Below, piece by piece: positions 36,207 to 44,572 of a DNA stretch of 64,000 nt; the stretch's first letter is position 1; each line of letters starts with the position of its first letter. The DNA is from Lederbergia citrisecunda (GTDB taxonomy: Bacteria > Bacillota > Bacilli > Bacillales > Bacillaceae_C), in NCBI RefSeq assembly GCF_018343695.1, contig NZ_JAGYPJ010000001.1:248001-312000 (forward strand). Direction: 5' to 3'. A program made the translations under genes and the position numbers. Under the pieces are notes generated by a model. It saw only the letters and a list, made by a program, of their open reading frames with translations, was not told where the DNA came from and ran no database searches.

Positions 36207-37601
36207 TTGGAAGCAGTATTATATGAAAGAATCCCTTTTACTAAAGAAAAGTTTTTCGATACATATGTACATTTAACAGGAAATAGCGATCATCATGTGT
36301 TGCTTGAAAGTGGACGTGTTGGAAAATATAGCGTTGCTGGTATAACACCATTCGCAGTAGTGAATGGAAATGAAAACGAGGTTGTAATCGATCATAGCGG
36401 AGAGAAAACGGTTTTATCAGGAAAACCACTAGAAGTACTGGAATCGTGGATGAAACAGTTTGAATTTTCTCCTATTGCTGGAATCCCTGATTTTCAAGGC
36501 GGAGCGATTGGATATATTAGTTATGACTACGCATGGTGCATTGAAAAGCTACCTAACATAGCTAATGACGATTTAAACGTTCCCCTCATTTATTTTTTCT
36601 TATTCGATGAATGGGCGGTTTTTGACCATGAGGAAGAATGCTTATGGGTAATGGTGTTGAATCGTGAGAATGCAAAGGAGAAATTGGAACAAGCAACTGC
36701 AAAGTGGAATGAAACTGCTTCGATTATGCAAGGTTCAGTCGATGTAAAATTACATAATCCAGAAATTCAAGTTTCATTAACGGAAGATGAATATGTATCC
36801 GCCGTGGAAAAAATCCAACAGTATATTTCTGAAGGAGATATTTTTCAAGCGAATTTAACGGTTAGACAATCAAAAGAATTAAGAGTTCCACCAATTGAAG
36901 TATATAAAGAATTGCGTATATTGAATCCTTCACCTTATATGGGATATATGCATACTCCAGATTTTCAAATTGTATCAGGTTCCCCAGAGCTATTAGTAAA
37001 AAAAGATGGCAATATAGTAAGTACTCGGCCAATCGCGGGGACAAGACCACGTGGGATAGATGATGAAGATGATGCCCGCTTGGCTAATGAATTGATTGGA
37101 AATGAAAAGGAAAATGCCGAGCATATTATGCTTGTAGATTTGGAACGAAATGATTTAGGGCGAGTGTGTGAATATGGGACGGTAAAAGTGGATGAATTGA
37201 TGACAGTTGAAAAATATTCGCATGTCATGCATATTGTGTCGCATGTCACTGGAAAATTATCTCCCGAAAAAACTGCCTATGATCTAATCGAAGCTGTTTT
37301 TCCAGGTGGTACGATTACTGGTGCTCCGAAAATTCGTACGCTTGAAATCATTGAAGAGTTGGAGCCGGTCAAGCGTGGAGTATATACGGGATCATTTGGC
37401 TGGATTGGATTTAATAATGATGTAAATTTAAACATTGTCATCCGAACGATGCTAGTAAAGGACGGAATGTGTCATGTACAGGCAGGTGCAGGCATTGTCA
37501 TAGATTCCAATCCAAAAGCAGAATACGAAGAATCACTAAAAAAAGCGACAGCACTTTGGAAAGCGAAGGAAGCAGCTGAAATGAGGAGAATGGGATTATG
37601 A
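36207..37601 (+). CDS. pabB: Aminodeoxychorismate synthase component I
   Basis: 464 residues with N-terminal Anth_synt_I_N (about 10-150) and the chorismate-binding domain (about 200-455). Seen are '[17 protein letters not shown]', '[13 protein letters not shown]', '[19 protein letters not shown]' and '[18 protein letters not shown]'. PIAGT is also typical of TrpE, so the PabB assignment rests on the following pabA and pabC. It makes 4-amino-4-deoxychorismate with PabA for folate synthesis. TTG start with a GAGGT SD. It overlaps pabA by 4 nt. Confidence 0.88.
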   Translation: MEAVLYERIPFTKEKFFDTYVHLTGNSDHHVLLESGRVGKYSVAGITPFAVVNGNENEVVIDHSGEKTVLSGKPLEVLESWMKQFEFSPIAGIPDFQGGAIGYISYDYAWCIEKLPNIANDDLNVPLIYFFLFDEWAVFDHEEECLWVMVLNRENAKEKLEQATAKWNETASIMQGSVDVKLHNPEIQVSLTEDEYVSAVEKIQQYISEGDIFQANLTVRQSKELRVPPIEVYKELRILNPSPYMGYMHTPDFQIVSGSPELLVKKDGNIVSTRPIAGTRPRGIDDEDDARLANELIGNEKENAEHIMLVDLERNDLGRVCEYGTVKVDELMTVEKYSHVMHIVSHVTGKLSPEKTAYDLIEAVFPGGTITGAPKIRTLEIIEELEPVKRGVYTGSFGWIGFNNDVNLNIVIRTMLVKDGMCHVQAGAGIVIDSNPKAEYEESLKKATALWKAKEAAEMRRMGL

Positions 37602-38179
37602 TTTTGATGATCGATAATTACGATTCTTTTACGTATAATCTTGTCCAATATTTAGGCGAGCTTGGTGAAAAAATAATCGTCAAAAGAAATGACGAAATCT
37701 CAATTGAAGAAATTGAGAAGTTAGCGCCGAGTTATTTAGTCATATCACCAGGACCATGCACACCAAATGAAGCAGGAATTTCCCTCAGAGCTATTCAGTA
37801 TTTTGCCGGAAAAATCCCTATACTAGGAGTGTGCTTAGGACACCAAGCAATAGGGCAAGTGTTTGGCGGTGAAGTGGTGAAGGCGGAACGACTACTCCAT
37901 GGGAAAACATCTGCAACCTATCATGATGGCAAAACCATTTTTTCAAATATAAATAATCCATTCCGTGCAACTCGCTATCATTCATTAATTGTAAAAAAAG
38001 AGAACTTTCCTGAAAGTTTAGAGGTAACTGCTTGGACGGATAAAGGAGAAATTATGGGATTGCGTCATAAAGAGTTGCCGATTGAAGGAGTCCAATTCCA
38101 TCCGGAATCCATTATGACCGAAGCGGGAAAACAGCTTCTGCATAATTTTCTTAACTGCTATCGAATGGAAGTAATATAA
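37598..38179 (+). CDS. pabA: Glutamine amidotransferase subunit PabA/TrpG
   Basis: 193 residues, class I glutaminase. '[20 protein letters not shown]', '[16 protein letters not shown]', nucleophile '[15 protein letters not shown]' and the His-Glu of '[12 protein letters not shown]' are intact. It supplies ammonia to PabB. In Bacillus the same protein serves TrpE too, so it may be amphibolic here. It overlaps pabB by 4 nt and is 1 bp from pabC. Confidence 0.93.
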   Translation: MILMIDNYDSFTYNLVQYLGELGEKIIVKRNDEISIEEIEKLAPSYLVISPGPCTPNEAGISLRAIQYFAGKIPILGVCLGHQAIGQVFGGEVVKAERLLHGKTSATYHDGKTIFSNINNPFRATRYHSLIVKKENFPESLEVTAWTDKGEIMGLRHKELPIEGVQFHPESIMTEAGKQLLHNFLNCYRMEVI

Positions 38180-38180
38180 C

Positions 38181-39023
38181 ATGTTTATTTATTTGAACGG
38201 GCAATTTATAGAAAAAGAAAAGGCGATGATTTCGCCTTTTGATCACGGATATTTATACGGGCTTGGGGTTTTTGAAACTTTTAGAACCTACGGCGGTCAC
38301 CCATTTCTTTTAATGGAACATTTGAATAGGCTGAATGCTGGGTTAGAGGAACTGTTTATTACACGAACGTTCGAATATGAAGAAGTTTTGAGTATCATTG
38401 ATAAGCTTTCGGAGTTAAATGGTTTAAAGGATTCCTATATAAGATTCAATGTATCAGCAGGCAGCGGAGAAATCGGTTTGCAAACAGAATCCTACGACGA
38501 ACCTACTGTTATCATGTTTCAAAAGCCTCTTCAAATTTTAAGTGGAATGGTGGAAAAAGAAGCTGTAGTTCTAGAACTTCGCCGCAATTCACCAGAAACA
38601 ACGTATCGTTTAAAATCACATCACTTCTTTAACAATGTGGCAGCGAAACGGGAAGTAGGACCAAACCCTAGTAAAGAAGGGATCTTTCTGGCTGAAAATG
38701 GATATATAGCTGAGGGAGTTACCTCGAATGTATTTTGGGTGAAAAATGGAGTGCTATATACCCCTGCAATTGAAACAGGAATATTGAACGGCATCACTCG
38801 TGAATTTGTTATGCAATTGGCTAAACAAGCTGGGATGTTAGTAGAGGAAGGATTCTACAAGAAAGAGGTATTAGAAGAAGCGGATGAAATCTTCTTTACA
38901 AATTCTGTTCAAGAAATTGTTCCAGTGAACCAATTGGAAATTAAACGGTATCCAGGTAAAAAAGGAAAATACGTACAAAAGTTAAATAAATTGTACCAAA
39001 TCAAGGTTTATGCGCTTCGGTAA
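38181..39023 (+). CDS. pabC: Aminodeoxychorismate lyase
   Basis: 280 residues, fold-type IV PLP enzyme. 'SPFDHGYLYGLGVFETFRTY', the PLP-lysine region 'TTYRLKSHHFFNN', 'NGYIAEGVTSNVFWVK' and 'GILNGITREFVMQLA' are seen. It converts aminodeoxychorismate to p-aminobenzoate plus pyruvate. It completes a pabB-pabA-pabC operon. folP and folB, which often follow in Bacillus, are not here. Confidence 0.9.
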   Translation: MFIYLNGQFIEKEKAMISPFDHGYLYGLGVFETFRTYGGHPFLLMEHLNRLNAGLEELFITRTFEYEEVLSIIDKLSELNGLKDSYIRFNVSAGSGEIGLQTESYDEPTVIMFQKPLQILSGMVEKEAVVLELRRNSPETTYRLKSHHFFNNVAAKREVGPNPSKEGIFLAENGYIAEGVTSNVFWVKNGVLYTPAIETGILNGITREFVMQLAKQAGMLVEEGFYKKEVLEEADEIFFTNSVQEIVPVNQLEIKRYPGKKGKYVQKLNKLYQIKVYALR

Positions 39024-39072
39024 TGGGGTAAATAAATATCACACTAATACTTTACATCCTGATAAAATTCAA

Positions 39073-39137
39073 TGAGAAAAGCGGCAGCATAGTTTTCTCA
39101 GGGCGGTCGGCACATACTCCTCCATATAGGAAGGAGG
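39073..39137 (+). promoter_or_regulatory. Structured leader that sequesters the toxin ribosome-binding site
   Basis: Two hairpins are visible: TGAGAAAA with TTTTCTCA (39073-39100), then CCTCC (39119-39123) with GGAGG (39133-39137). The latter masks the exceptionally strong SD AAGGAGGTGA of the small toxin gene. This arrangement is typical of type I toxin mRNAs that are made in a translationally inert form. Confidence 0.6.
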
Positions 39138-39146
39138 TGAAGCCGT

Positions 39147-39230
39147 ATGACAGTATTTGAAGCATTAACCATCATGATTTCATTCTCAATTTTGGTTGTT
39201 GCAACGCTGTCATTCAATAAAAAAGACTAA
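39147..39230 (+). CDS. Hol_Tox-type putative holin-like toxin, 27 aa
   Basis: MTVFEALTIMISFSILVVAT, then LSFNKKD. The MTVFEAL start, one hydrophobic helix and a short charged tail are the hallmark of the Bacillales/Lactobacillales holin-like toxin family (type I toxins of the TxpA/BsrG style). A near-perfect SD (AAGGAGGTGA) lies 7 nt upstream and is hidden in a hairpin. A terminator begins at the stop codon and a second one lies about 90 bp on. It is expected to depolarise the membrane if expressed unchecked. Confidence 0.8.
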   Translation: MTVFEALTIMISFSILVVATLSFNKKD

Positions 39231-39267
39231 AACCGCTCCTGAGATGTCCCGACTCCGGCGGTTTTAG
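39227..39267 (+). terminator. Hairpin overlapping the toxin stop codon
   Basis: CTAAAACCGC pairs perfectly with GCGGTTTTAG and encloses the stop codon region; the run TTTT lies in the 3' arm. It may protect the toxin mRNA or act as a terminator. Confidence 0.6.
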
Positions 39268-39315
39268 CGAATTGTGTTATGACTTCCGATAAGGGACTAG
39301 CTATCGCCTTACAAT

Positions 39316-39345
39316 TTCGATGTTACCAGCATCGAAGTTTTTTTT
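39316..39345 (+). terminator. Terminator of the toxin transcript
   Basis: TTCGATG pairs with CATCGAA and is followed by eight T residues. In type I systems the antisense RNA often overlaps this 3' region. Confidence 0.75.
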
Positions 39346-39359
39346 GTTTCCTTGACTAT

Positions 39360-39388
39360 AGTATACCCCTATCTAAAAAATTCAAAAA
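39360..39388 (-). promoter_or_regulatory. Candidate antitoxin-RNA promoter (antisense)
   Basis: On the minus strand TATACT (39365-39360) lies 17 bp downstream of TTTTTG (39388-39383), a weak -35. A transcript from here would run leftwards through the toxin terminator and 3' UTR, as in RatA/txpA and SR4/bsrG pairs. The call rests on position and a -10 match only. Confidence 0.35.
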
Positions 39389-39538
39389 CCCTTTTATTAT
39401 CTTAATTCTAAGAATTCACTCGTTGAGTAGAATTTGATGATGAGCGTAGTTTAATGTAATAAATCTATTTGAAGTAATTTTTCGTTGTTCATTAAACATA
39501 TCTCCCAAAAAGAACCTTTTCCCCTATTATACAAAAAA

Positions 39539-39558
39539 AAGAGCAGGAGCCTGCTCTT
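39539..39558 (-). terminator. Terminator of the sspL-like gene
   Basis: AAGAGCAGG pairs perfectly with CCTGCTCTT around a 2-nt loop. On the minus strand it is followed by a run of T and lies directly behind the stop codon at 39562. Confidence 0.75.
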
Positions 39559-39561
39559 CTT

Positions 39562-39723
39562 TCATTTCGTATTTTTCTTCTTAGCAGCGTTTTCAAGTTT
39601 TGTTTTCGGCTCTGCAGCAAATTCTGTATCCTGTCCATAACCTTGAGGATTTACGCTGTTAGCCTGCTTTCCCCTTGCATTGCCACCATCTTTTGCATTT
39701 CTGTTTAGTTTTGTTTTACTCAT
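39562..39723 (-). CDS. sspL: Small acid-soluble spore protein, SspL-like, 53 aa
   Basis: MSKTKLNRNAKDGGNARGKQ, then ANSVNPQGYGQDTEFAAEPK and TKLENAAKKKNTK. The 'SVNPQG' block and the 'EPKTKLENAAKKKNTK' tail agree with SspL, a minor small acid-soluble protein made in the forespore. GAGGTGA lies before the ATG and a terminator behind the stop. Forespore (sigma-G) control is expected, although I did not find a convincing sigma-G promoter. Its presence marks the host as a spore former. Confidence 0.8.
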   Translation of the reverse strand: MSKTKLNRNAKDGGNARGKQANSVNPQGYGQDTEFAAEPKTKLENAAKKKNTK

Positions 39724-40031
39724 CTTATTCACCTCACAAAGAATCTAATTTGATCATTATGATGAGTAAAAATGTAGTGAACTATACACCTTTTTTCAAC
39801 TTTTTCATTTTATTAAAACATTGTTGGCGGATTAAGGAATAAGGATCACCAGAAAAGACTTTTATTAAGCAGCTTATCAATTTGTAATAAAATATAAAAA
39901 TCATAACAACATTTCGACAATTATTTCTTGACGAGTTTTTTGTAAAGCGTTTTAATTAAATATCGGGGTATACGATCTGAAGCTTTTAGTGGTATTACCA
40001 TCATACAAAATTTTACATATATAACAGTAAT

Positions 40032-40045
40032 TGAAAGCGTTATTA
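40032..40045 (+). promoter_or_regulatory. cre-like CcpA site before the AraC-type regulator
   Basis: TGAAAGCGTTATTA matches the cre consensus TGWAANCGNTNWCA at 13 of 14 positions, 36 bp upstream of the GTG start. It suggests carbon catabolite repression of the downstream carbohydrate locus. The rest of the 39724-40080 gap shows a near-cre (TTGTAAAGCGTTTTAA at about 39941) and no gene. Confidence 0.55.
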
Positions 40046-40080
40046 TGTTAAGCTACAGGTACTAAGCTAGGGGGATATAC

Positions 40081-42324
40081 GTGAAAAAAGGGATTAGAAT
40101 ACCGCTTGCAGTTAAGCATCTATCTTTCTATATTGGTTTATTAGTTATCCCCGTTATTTTTATGGGATATATCATACATTATTACTTGCTGGCAAATTTA
40201 AAAGAGCAAGTGACAGCTTCGAATGAGCAAAAACTAGTTCAGATGAAAGATATTATGGATACAAAATTATCGGAATTGCATAAAATATCGATGCAAGTTT
40301 CCTCACAACATGAATTGACTCCATATTTTGTTAATAATTTTTTTGATGTGTACAAAGCAAAAAAATTATTAAACTATAAGGTCGGAAATGATTTTATATA
40401 CGAGATTTTTTATTACATTAGGGGCGATCAGTTTTTGTTTTCTGGGGGATCTAGTTATATGCTAGCACCTTTTATCAATTCCTATTATCAGTTTCCAAAT
40501 TGGTCCTATGATGATTTTTATAAGGATATGAATGAAAGACATCATCCATTTTTACGAAATGCTGAAGAAGTTAGCATCTTTAACGGAAGATCAATTAACA
40601 TCATCACATATGGAGTACCTGTTCCATTTAATAACACGGAGCCGTATGGAACATTAATGTTTTTTATTAAAGAGCAAGCGATTAAGGATATGTTAAAAAA
40701 CGTTATAAGTTCTAATCAAGGAAATGCATTTATACTTGATCAACATGGCGGGATTGTAACGAAGCTATTTAATAGAGATTCAGAGTTAACTAGTATCACC
40801 AATGAATTTAAACTGAAAAAATTGCAGGATGAACAAACAGTAAAAATTGATAATAAGGTTTATTATTTGTCCTCCATCAAGTCAGATTTTTTGGATTGGA
40901 CATTTATTACAATTTCTCCTGAATCAGAGGTGATGAAAGATGTAAACAGTGTTAGGAATAAGGTAATGATTTCTTATGCCTTTGTTTTAGGAGCGGGAAT
41001 ATTATTAATTTATTTAGGTATGCACATCAATTATAAACCTTTACGGAAGCTAATCCGGAAAGCTGAGGAAAAATGGTCTCATTTCGGTCAAAAAAACAAC
41101 GCGCTTGATAACGTTTGGGAAGCGATTAATTACTTTGAGTCCCGAAATCAATTATTAAGTAAAAGAGTGGAAAAAAACCGCCCCGTTCTTCAACAATATC
41201 TATTAATTCGCTTGCTCCGTGGTGAAATTACTGATTATGAGGAATTTAATTTACTTGGGGCTGATATAGATATTACCTTTGAGGAACCTTGCCATTATGT
41301 TATGCTTCTTGATTTTTATAAAGAGAGGTTACAAGATGCAGAAAAACGCGATCAGTTAATAGATGGCTGGTTGGAGAAAATACCCGCAGTTGAATCATAT
41401 CGAGTCAATTTACTAGAAACATCTAAAATAGCGATTATATTGTCCGGAGATGTGAAAACCACGTTTCTTGATAATTGGTATCAACACATTATTAAAAATA
41501 AAGCTTTCCCGGTAACAATTGGGATTGGTAATAGTTATCACGAAATAACGCAAATTGGAAAATCTTATTTAGAAGCTGCAACAGCTCTTGATTATAAATT
41601 AATAAAAGGTGCAGACCAAATAATCTATTTCACTGAAATTTTCGAGGTGAAAACAAATATTCATTGGTATGAAAGAGAGATTGTGGCTGAATTGGAAATG
41701 TCATTGCGGCAGAGACAAAGGGAAAATGCTGTTGTCATTATGAACAAGCTAACACAGAGTATCAAATCGCCAGATACCACTTTGTTTATGGCCAAGTGTC
41801 TTATGTATGATGTTACAAGTACTGTTATGAGGATTGTCCACGACATACAAACGATTCGTGCAAAGATGAATGAAGCATTTCCGGATGTACTTGTTATTAA
41901 TGATTTTCAATCAGTAGGAGAAATGGAAGAGACCGTTAATAAAATGATCGATGTTTTTTTTGCACTGTATGAAGAAAATGAATCTGAAAATCAGCTTCTG
42001 GAAAATATACTTTCTTTTATGGAAGATAATTACAGTGATTATCAATTCTCGATTCAGACGCTGGCGGACCATTTTTCTTTATCTGAAGCTTACATTATGC
42101 GTTATTTTAAGAAGCAGACAGGAGAAACAATTTTACAGCATTTAAATCGAATAAGAATGAATCAAACAAAAGAAATGTTAACGAATACAGATTTACCTGT
42201 AAAAGATATCGCCATGCAAGTTGGATATAGTGATGTGTCTAGTTTTATCAGGAAGTTTAAACAAATGGAGAAACTTACACCAGGAGAATATAGAAAACAA
42301 TTTTCCAATAAAAATGCAAAGTAA
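40081..42324 (+). CDS. Membrane-bound sensor with AraC-type DNA-binding domain
   Basis: 747 residues. A first membrane helix (about 17-37), an extracytoplasmic sensor of about 260 residues, a second helix (about 298-318), a linker, and a C-terminal AraC/XylS domain (about 640-740) with 'QTLADHFSLSEAYIMRYFKK' and 'VKDIAMQVGYSDVSSFIRKF'. This one-component architecture is common beside LplABC-type oligosaccharide importers in Bacillus and Paenibacillus, where it senses the extracellular sugar and activates the transporter. The GTG start has the SD GGGGGAT. It is separated from lplB by a terminator and a palindrome. Confidence 0.88.
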   Translation: MKKGIRIPLAVKHLSFYIGLLVIPVIFMGYIIHYYLLANLKEQVTASNEQKLVQMKDIMDTKLSELHKISMQVSSQHELTPYFVNNFFDVYKAKKLLNYKVGNDFIYEIFYYIRGDQFLFSGGSSYMLAPFINSYYQFPNWSYDDFYKDMNERHHPFLRNAEEVSIFNGRSINIITYGVPVPFNNTEPYGTLMFFIKEQAIKDMLKNVISSNQGNAFILDQHGGIVTKLFNRDSELTSITNEFKLKKLQDEQTVKIDNKVYYLSSIKSDFLDWTFITISPESEVMKDVNSVRNKVMISYAFVLGAGILLIYLGMHINYKPLRKLIRKAEEKWSHFGQKNNALDNVWEAINYFESRNQLLSKRVEKNRPVLQQYLLIRLLRGEITDYEEFNLLGADIDITFEEPCHYVMLLDFYKERLQDAEKRDQLIDGWLEKIPAVESYRVNLLETSKIAIILSGDVKTTFLDNWYQHIIKNKAFPVTIGIGNSYHEITQIGKSYLEAATALDYKLIKGADQIIYFTEIFEVKTNIHWYEREIVAELEMSLRQRQRENAVVIMNKLTQSIKSPDTTLFMAKCLMYDVTSTVMRIVHDIQTIRAKMNEAFPDVLVINDFQSVGEMEETVNKMIDVFFALYEENESENQLLENILSFMEDNYSDYQFSIQTLADHFSLSEAYIMRYFKKQTGETILQHLNRIRMNQTKEMLTNTDLPVKDIAMQVGYSDVSSFIRKFKQMEKLTPGEYRKQFSNKNAK

Positions 42325-42337
42325 ATAAATGAATTTT

Positions 42338-42386
42338 CCATTCTTTGAGGTAGAACTTAGTTTCTACTTCAAGGAGTGGTTTTTTT
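42338..42386 (+). terminator. Terminator of the AraC-type regulator gene
   Basis: The long stem CCATTCTTTGAGGTAGAA pairs with TTCTACTTCAAGGAGTGG using a few G-U pairs and is followed by seven T residues. Confidence 0.8.
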
Positions 42387-42585
42387 ATATGAACTTCTAG
42401 AAATGCAATAAAATCAAGCTTTCTTCGTGTTTGTTTTTTGCATATCGGTTCATTTTTCGCCTATTTTGAATCCTTATTCCTTACAACCGGCTTTTATAGT
42501 TTTGGCATATCTATTTTGAATTGACTGATTGTCGATGAAAAAAATCCATTTTATGATAGCTTCACTGGACGACGAGGTGTTTGGT

Positions 42586-42606
42586 TGGAAATGATATCGT
42601 TTTCCA
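42586..42606 (+). promoter_or_regulatory. Palindromic candidate operator before the importer genes
   Basis: The 21-bp imperfect palindrome TGGAAATGATATCGTTTTCC plus A is centred on GATATC and lies 41 bp upstream of the permease start. It could bind the AraC-type activator or CcpA-like factors. No clear -10/-35 pair could be assigned in the 42387-42647 gap. Confidence 0.4.
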
Positions 42607-42647
42607 CATCCAGATCATGCAGAACATTATAGAAAGGAGAAAACAAA

Positions 42648-43613
42648 ATGGAGGTGCAAGAACAAACCGCAATCCAAAAAAGTAAACCGATTGCAGTCAA
42701 AAAACAAAAGCTATCGAAAAGAATGAAAAAAATATGGAAAAATTACGATTTGTACTTATTATTACTACCAACTCTTCTCTATTTTTTAATCTTTCATTAT
42801 TTGCCTATGTACGGAGTGCAAATAGCATTTAAAAACTTTAATCCTGTGTTGGGAATTAATGGTAGTCCTTGGATCGGTTTTTCTCAGTTTGAACGATTTT
42901 TCAATTCATACCAACTTTGGACGGTTTTGAAAAACACCCTTGGGTTAGCATTGCTTGAATTGGCAACGTTCCCAATCCCAATTGTTATGGCTTTATTATT
43001 AAACCAGTTAACTAGTAGGAAATATAAAAGGATCGTACAAACGGTTACGTACGCTCCACACTTTATCTCCGTCGTTGTATTGGTAGGAATGTTGTATTTA
43101 TTTCTTTCTCCTAGGACCGGGATAATAAACCAATTTCTAGTTTTAATAGGAATGGAGCCAATCTTTTTCTTCGGAATTCCCGAATGGTTTAAACCATTGT
43201 TTATATCATCAGGTGTGTGGCAGAACCTTGGTTGGGGAATGATCATTTACCTTGCTGCACTAAGTGGAATCAGCCCAGAACTACATGAAGCAGCCATTAT
43301 GGATGGAGCAAGTAAGATAAGAAGGATCTGGCATATCGACATTCCGGGAATTATGCCGACTGTCATTATATTGTTGATTCTAGGTATCGGAAACTTACTT
43401 AATGTCGGTTTTGAAAAGGTTTACCTAATGCAAAATTCGTTGAATGTATCTTCTTCTGAAATCATTCAAACCCATGTATATAAAACAGGGCTACTCGGTG
43501 CCCAATATAGTTACGCAGCTGCAGTTGGATTATTCAATTCCATTATTAACTTCATCTTGCTTATATTCATCAACCAAGCGGCGAAAAAAGCCGGACAAGC
43601 AAGTCTGTGGTAA
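42648..43613 (+). CDS. Oligosaccharide ABC transporter permease, LplB-like
   Basis: 321 residues with about six helices. The N-terminal 'YLLLLPTLLYFLIFHYLPMYGVQIAFKNF' region (given here in part: LPTLLYFLIFHYLPMYG) and the EAA loop 'ELHEAAIMDGASKIRRIWHI' are typical of the LplB/YtcP-partner family (MalF class). It has the SD AAAGGAG. It is the first importer gene and is followed 17 bp later by the LplC-like gene. Confidence 0.9.
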   Translation: MEVQEQTAIQKSKPIAVKKQKLSKRMKKIWKNYDLYLLLLPTLLYFLIFHYLPMYGVQIAFKNFNPVLGINGSPWIGFSQFERFFNSYQLWTVLKNTLGLALLELATFPIPIVMALLLNQLTSRKYKRIVQTVTYAPHFISVVVLVGMLYLFLSPRTGIINQFLVLIGMEPIFFFGIPEWFKPLFISSGVWQNLGWGMIIYLAALSGISPELHEAAIMDGASKIRRIWHIDIPGIMPTVIILLILGIGNLLNVGFEKVYLMQNSLNVSSSEIIQTHVYKTGLLGAQYSYAAAVGLFNSIINFILLIFINQAAKKAGQASLW

Positions 43614-43630
43614 GAAAGGAGGCACTTAGT

Positions 43631-44530
43631 TTGATTTCAATCAGTCGTACTAGAGGAGATAAAATCTTCGACATCGCGAACACATTGTTTTTTGCAATCG
43701 TACTCATCGTTACGATTTATCCTTTATATTTCATGTTAATCGCTTCATTTAGTAGTCCTACTGCAGTGAATAATGGAGAAATATGGCTGTGGCCAAAGGA
43801 CATCACATTTAAAGGATATGAAATGATTTTTGACCATAGCAAAATATGGACAGGATATAAAAATTCTATCATTTACACAGTAGTCGGTACTACGATTAAT
43901 GTTGTTTTAACAATCACCGGAGGTTATGCATTATCTCGTAAAGACCTCCCAGGAAGAAATATATTCATGTTTTTCATCGTTTTTACAATGTTTTTTAGCG
44001 GTGGAATGATTCCATCTTATTTATTGGTAAAAGATTTAGGAATGGTCAACACGATGTGGGCTTTAATCGTACCTGGAGCAATCTCCGCTTATAATCTCAT
44101 CATCGTAAGAACATTTTTTCAAAGCACGATACCAGACGAGTTATTAGAAGCAGGTATTATGGATGGATGTACTAATTTGAAGTTTTTTACAAATGTCGTT
44201 ATCCCACTTTCCAAACCAATCATTGCAGTAATGGTATTGTTTCATGCAGTTGGTCACTGGAATGCATATTTCTCGGCTTTAATTTACTTAAGAGATACAG
44301 CACTCTATCCACTTCAACTAGTACTTAGAGAAGTCTTAATTTTGACACAAGCAAATGAGGTTGTAGAAAACTCAGGTGCATTAGTGGAAAGTAGTAAGGA
44401 AATGGCAAATGTTTCCGGTTTAATAAAATATGGAATCGTTATTATTGCAAGCCTACCGATGCTGATCCTGTATCCATTTATTCAAAAGCATTTTGTTAAA
44501 GGTGTCATGATCGGGTCAATTAAAGGTTAA
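43631..44530 (+). CDS. Oligosaccharide ABC transporter permease, LplC/YtcP-like
   Basis: 299 residues, MalG class, about six helices. 'GDKIFDIANTLFFAIVLIVT' and 'YPLYFMLIASFSSPTAVNNG' and the EAA loop 'ELLEAGIMDGCTNLKFFTNV' match the LplC family. TTG 43631 has AAAGGAGG 8 nt upstream; an in-frame ATG at 43607 overlaps lplB and that SD. It forms the channel with the LplB-like protein. No ATPase is encoded here, so a shared MsmX-type ATPase is probably used. Confidence 0.9.
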   Translation: MISISRTRGDKIFDIANTLFFAIVLIVTIYPLYFMLIASFSSPTAVNNGEIWLWPKDITFKGYEMIFDHSKIWTGYKNSIIYTVVGTTINVVLTITGGYALSRKDLPGRNIFMFFIVFTMFFSGGMIPSYLLVKDLGMVNTMWALIVPGAISAYNLIIVRTFFQSTIPDELLEAGIMDGCTNLKFFTNVVIPLSKPIIAVMVLFHAVGHWNAYFSALIYLRDTALYPLQLVLREVLILTQANEVVENSGALVESSKEMANVSGLIKYGIVIIASLPMLILYPFIQKHFVKGVMIGSIKG

Positions 44531-44572
44531 TTGACTTGTTCATATATAATAAAATTAAGGGGGAAACCAACA

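Noticed and set aside
39931-39960. Second cre-like sequence TTGTAAAGCGTTTTAA
   Set aside because: The central CG is shifted by one base against the consensus. The site at 40032 is a better match and closer to the gene.
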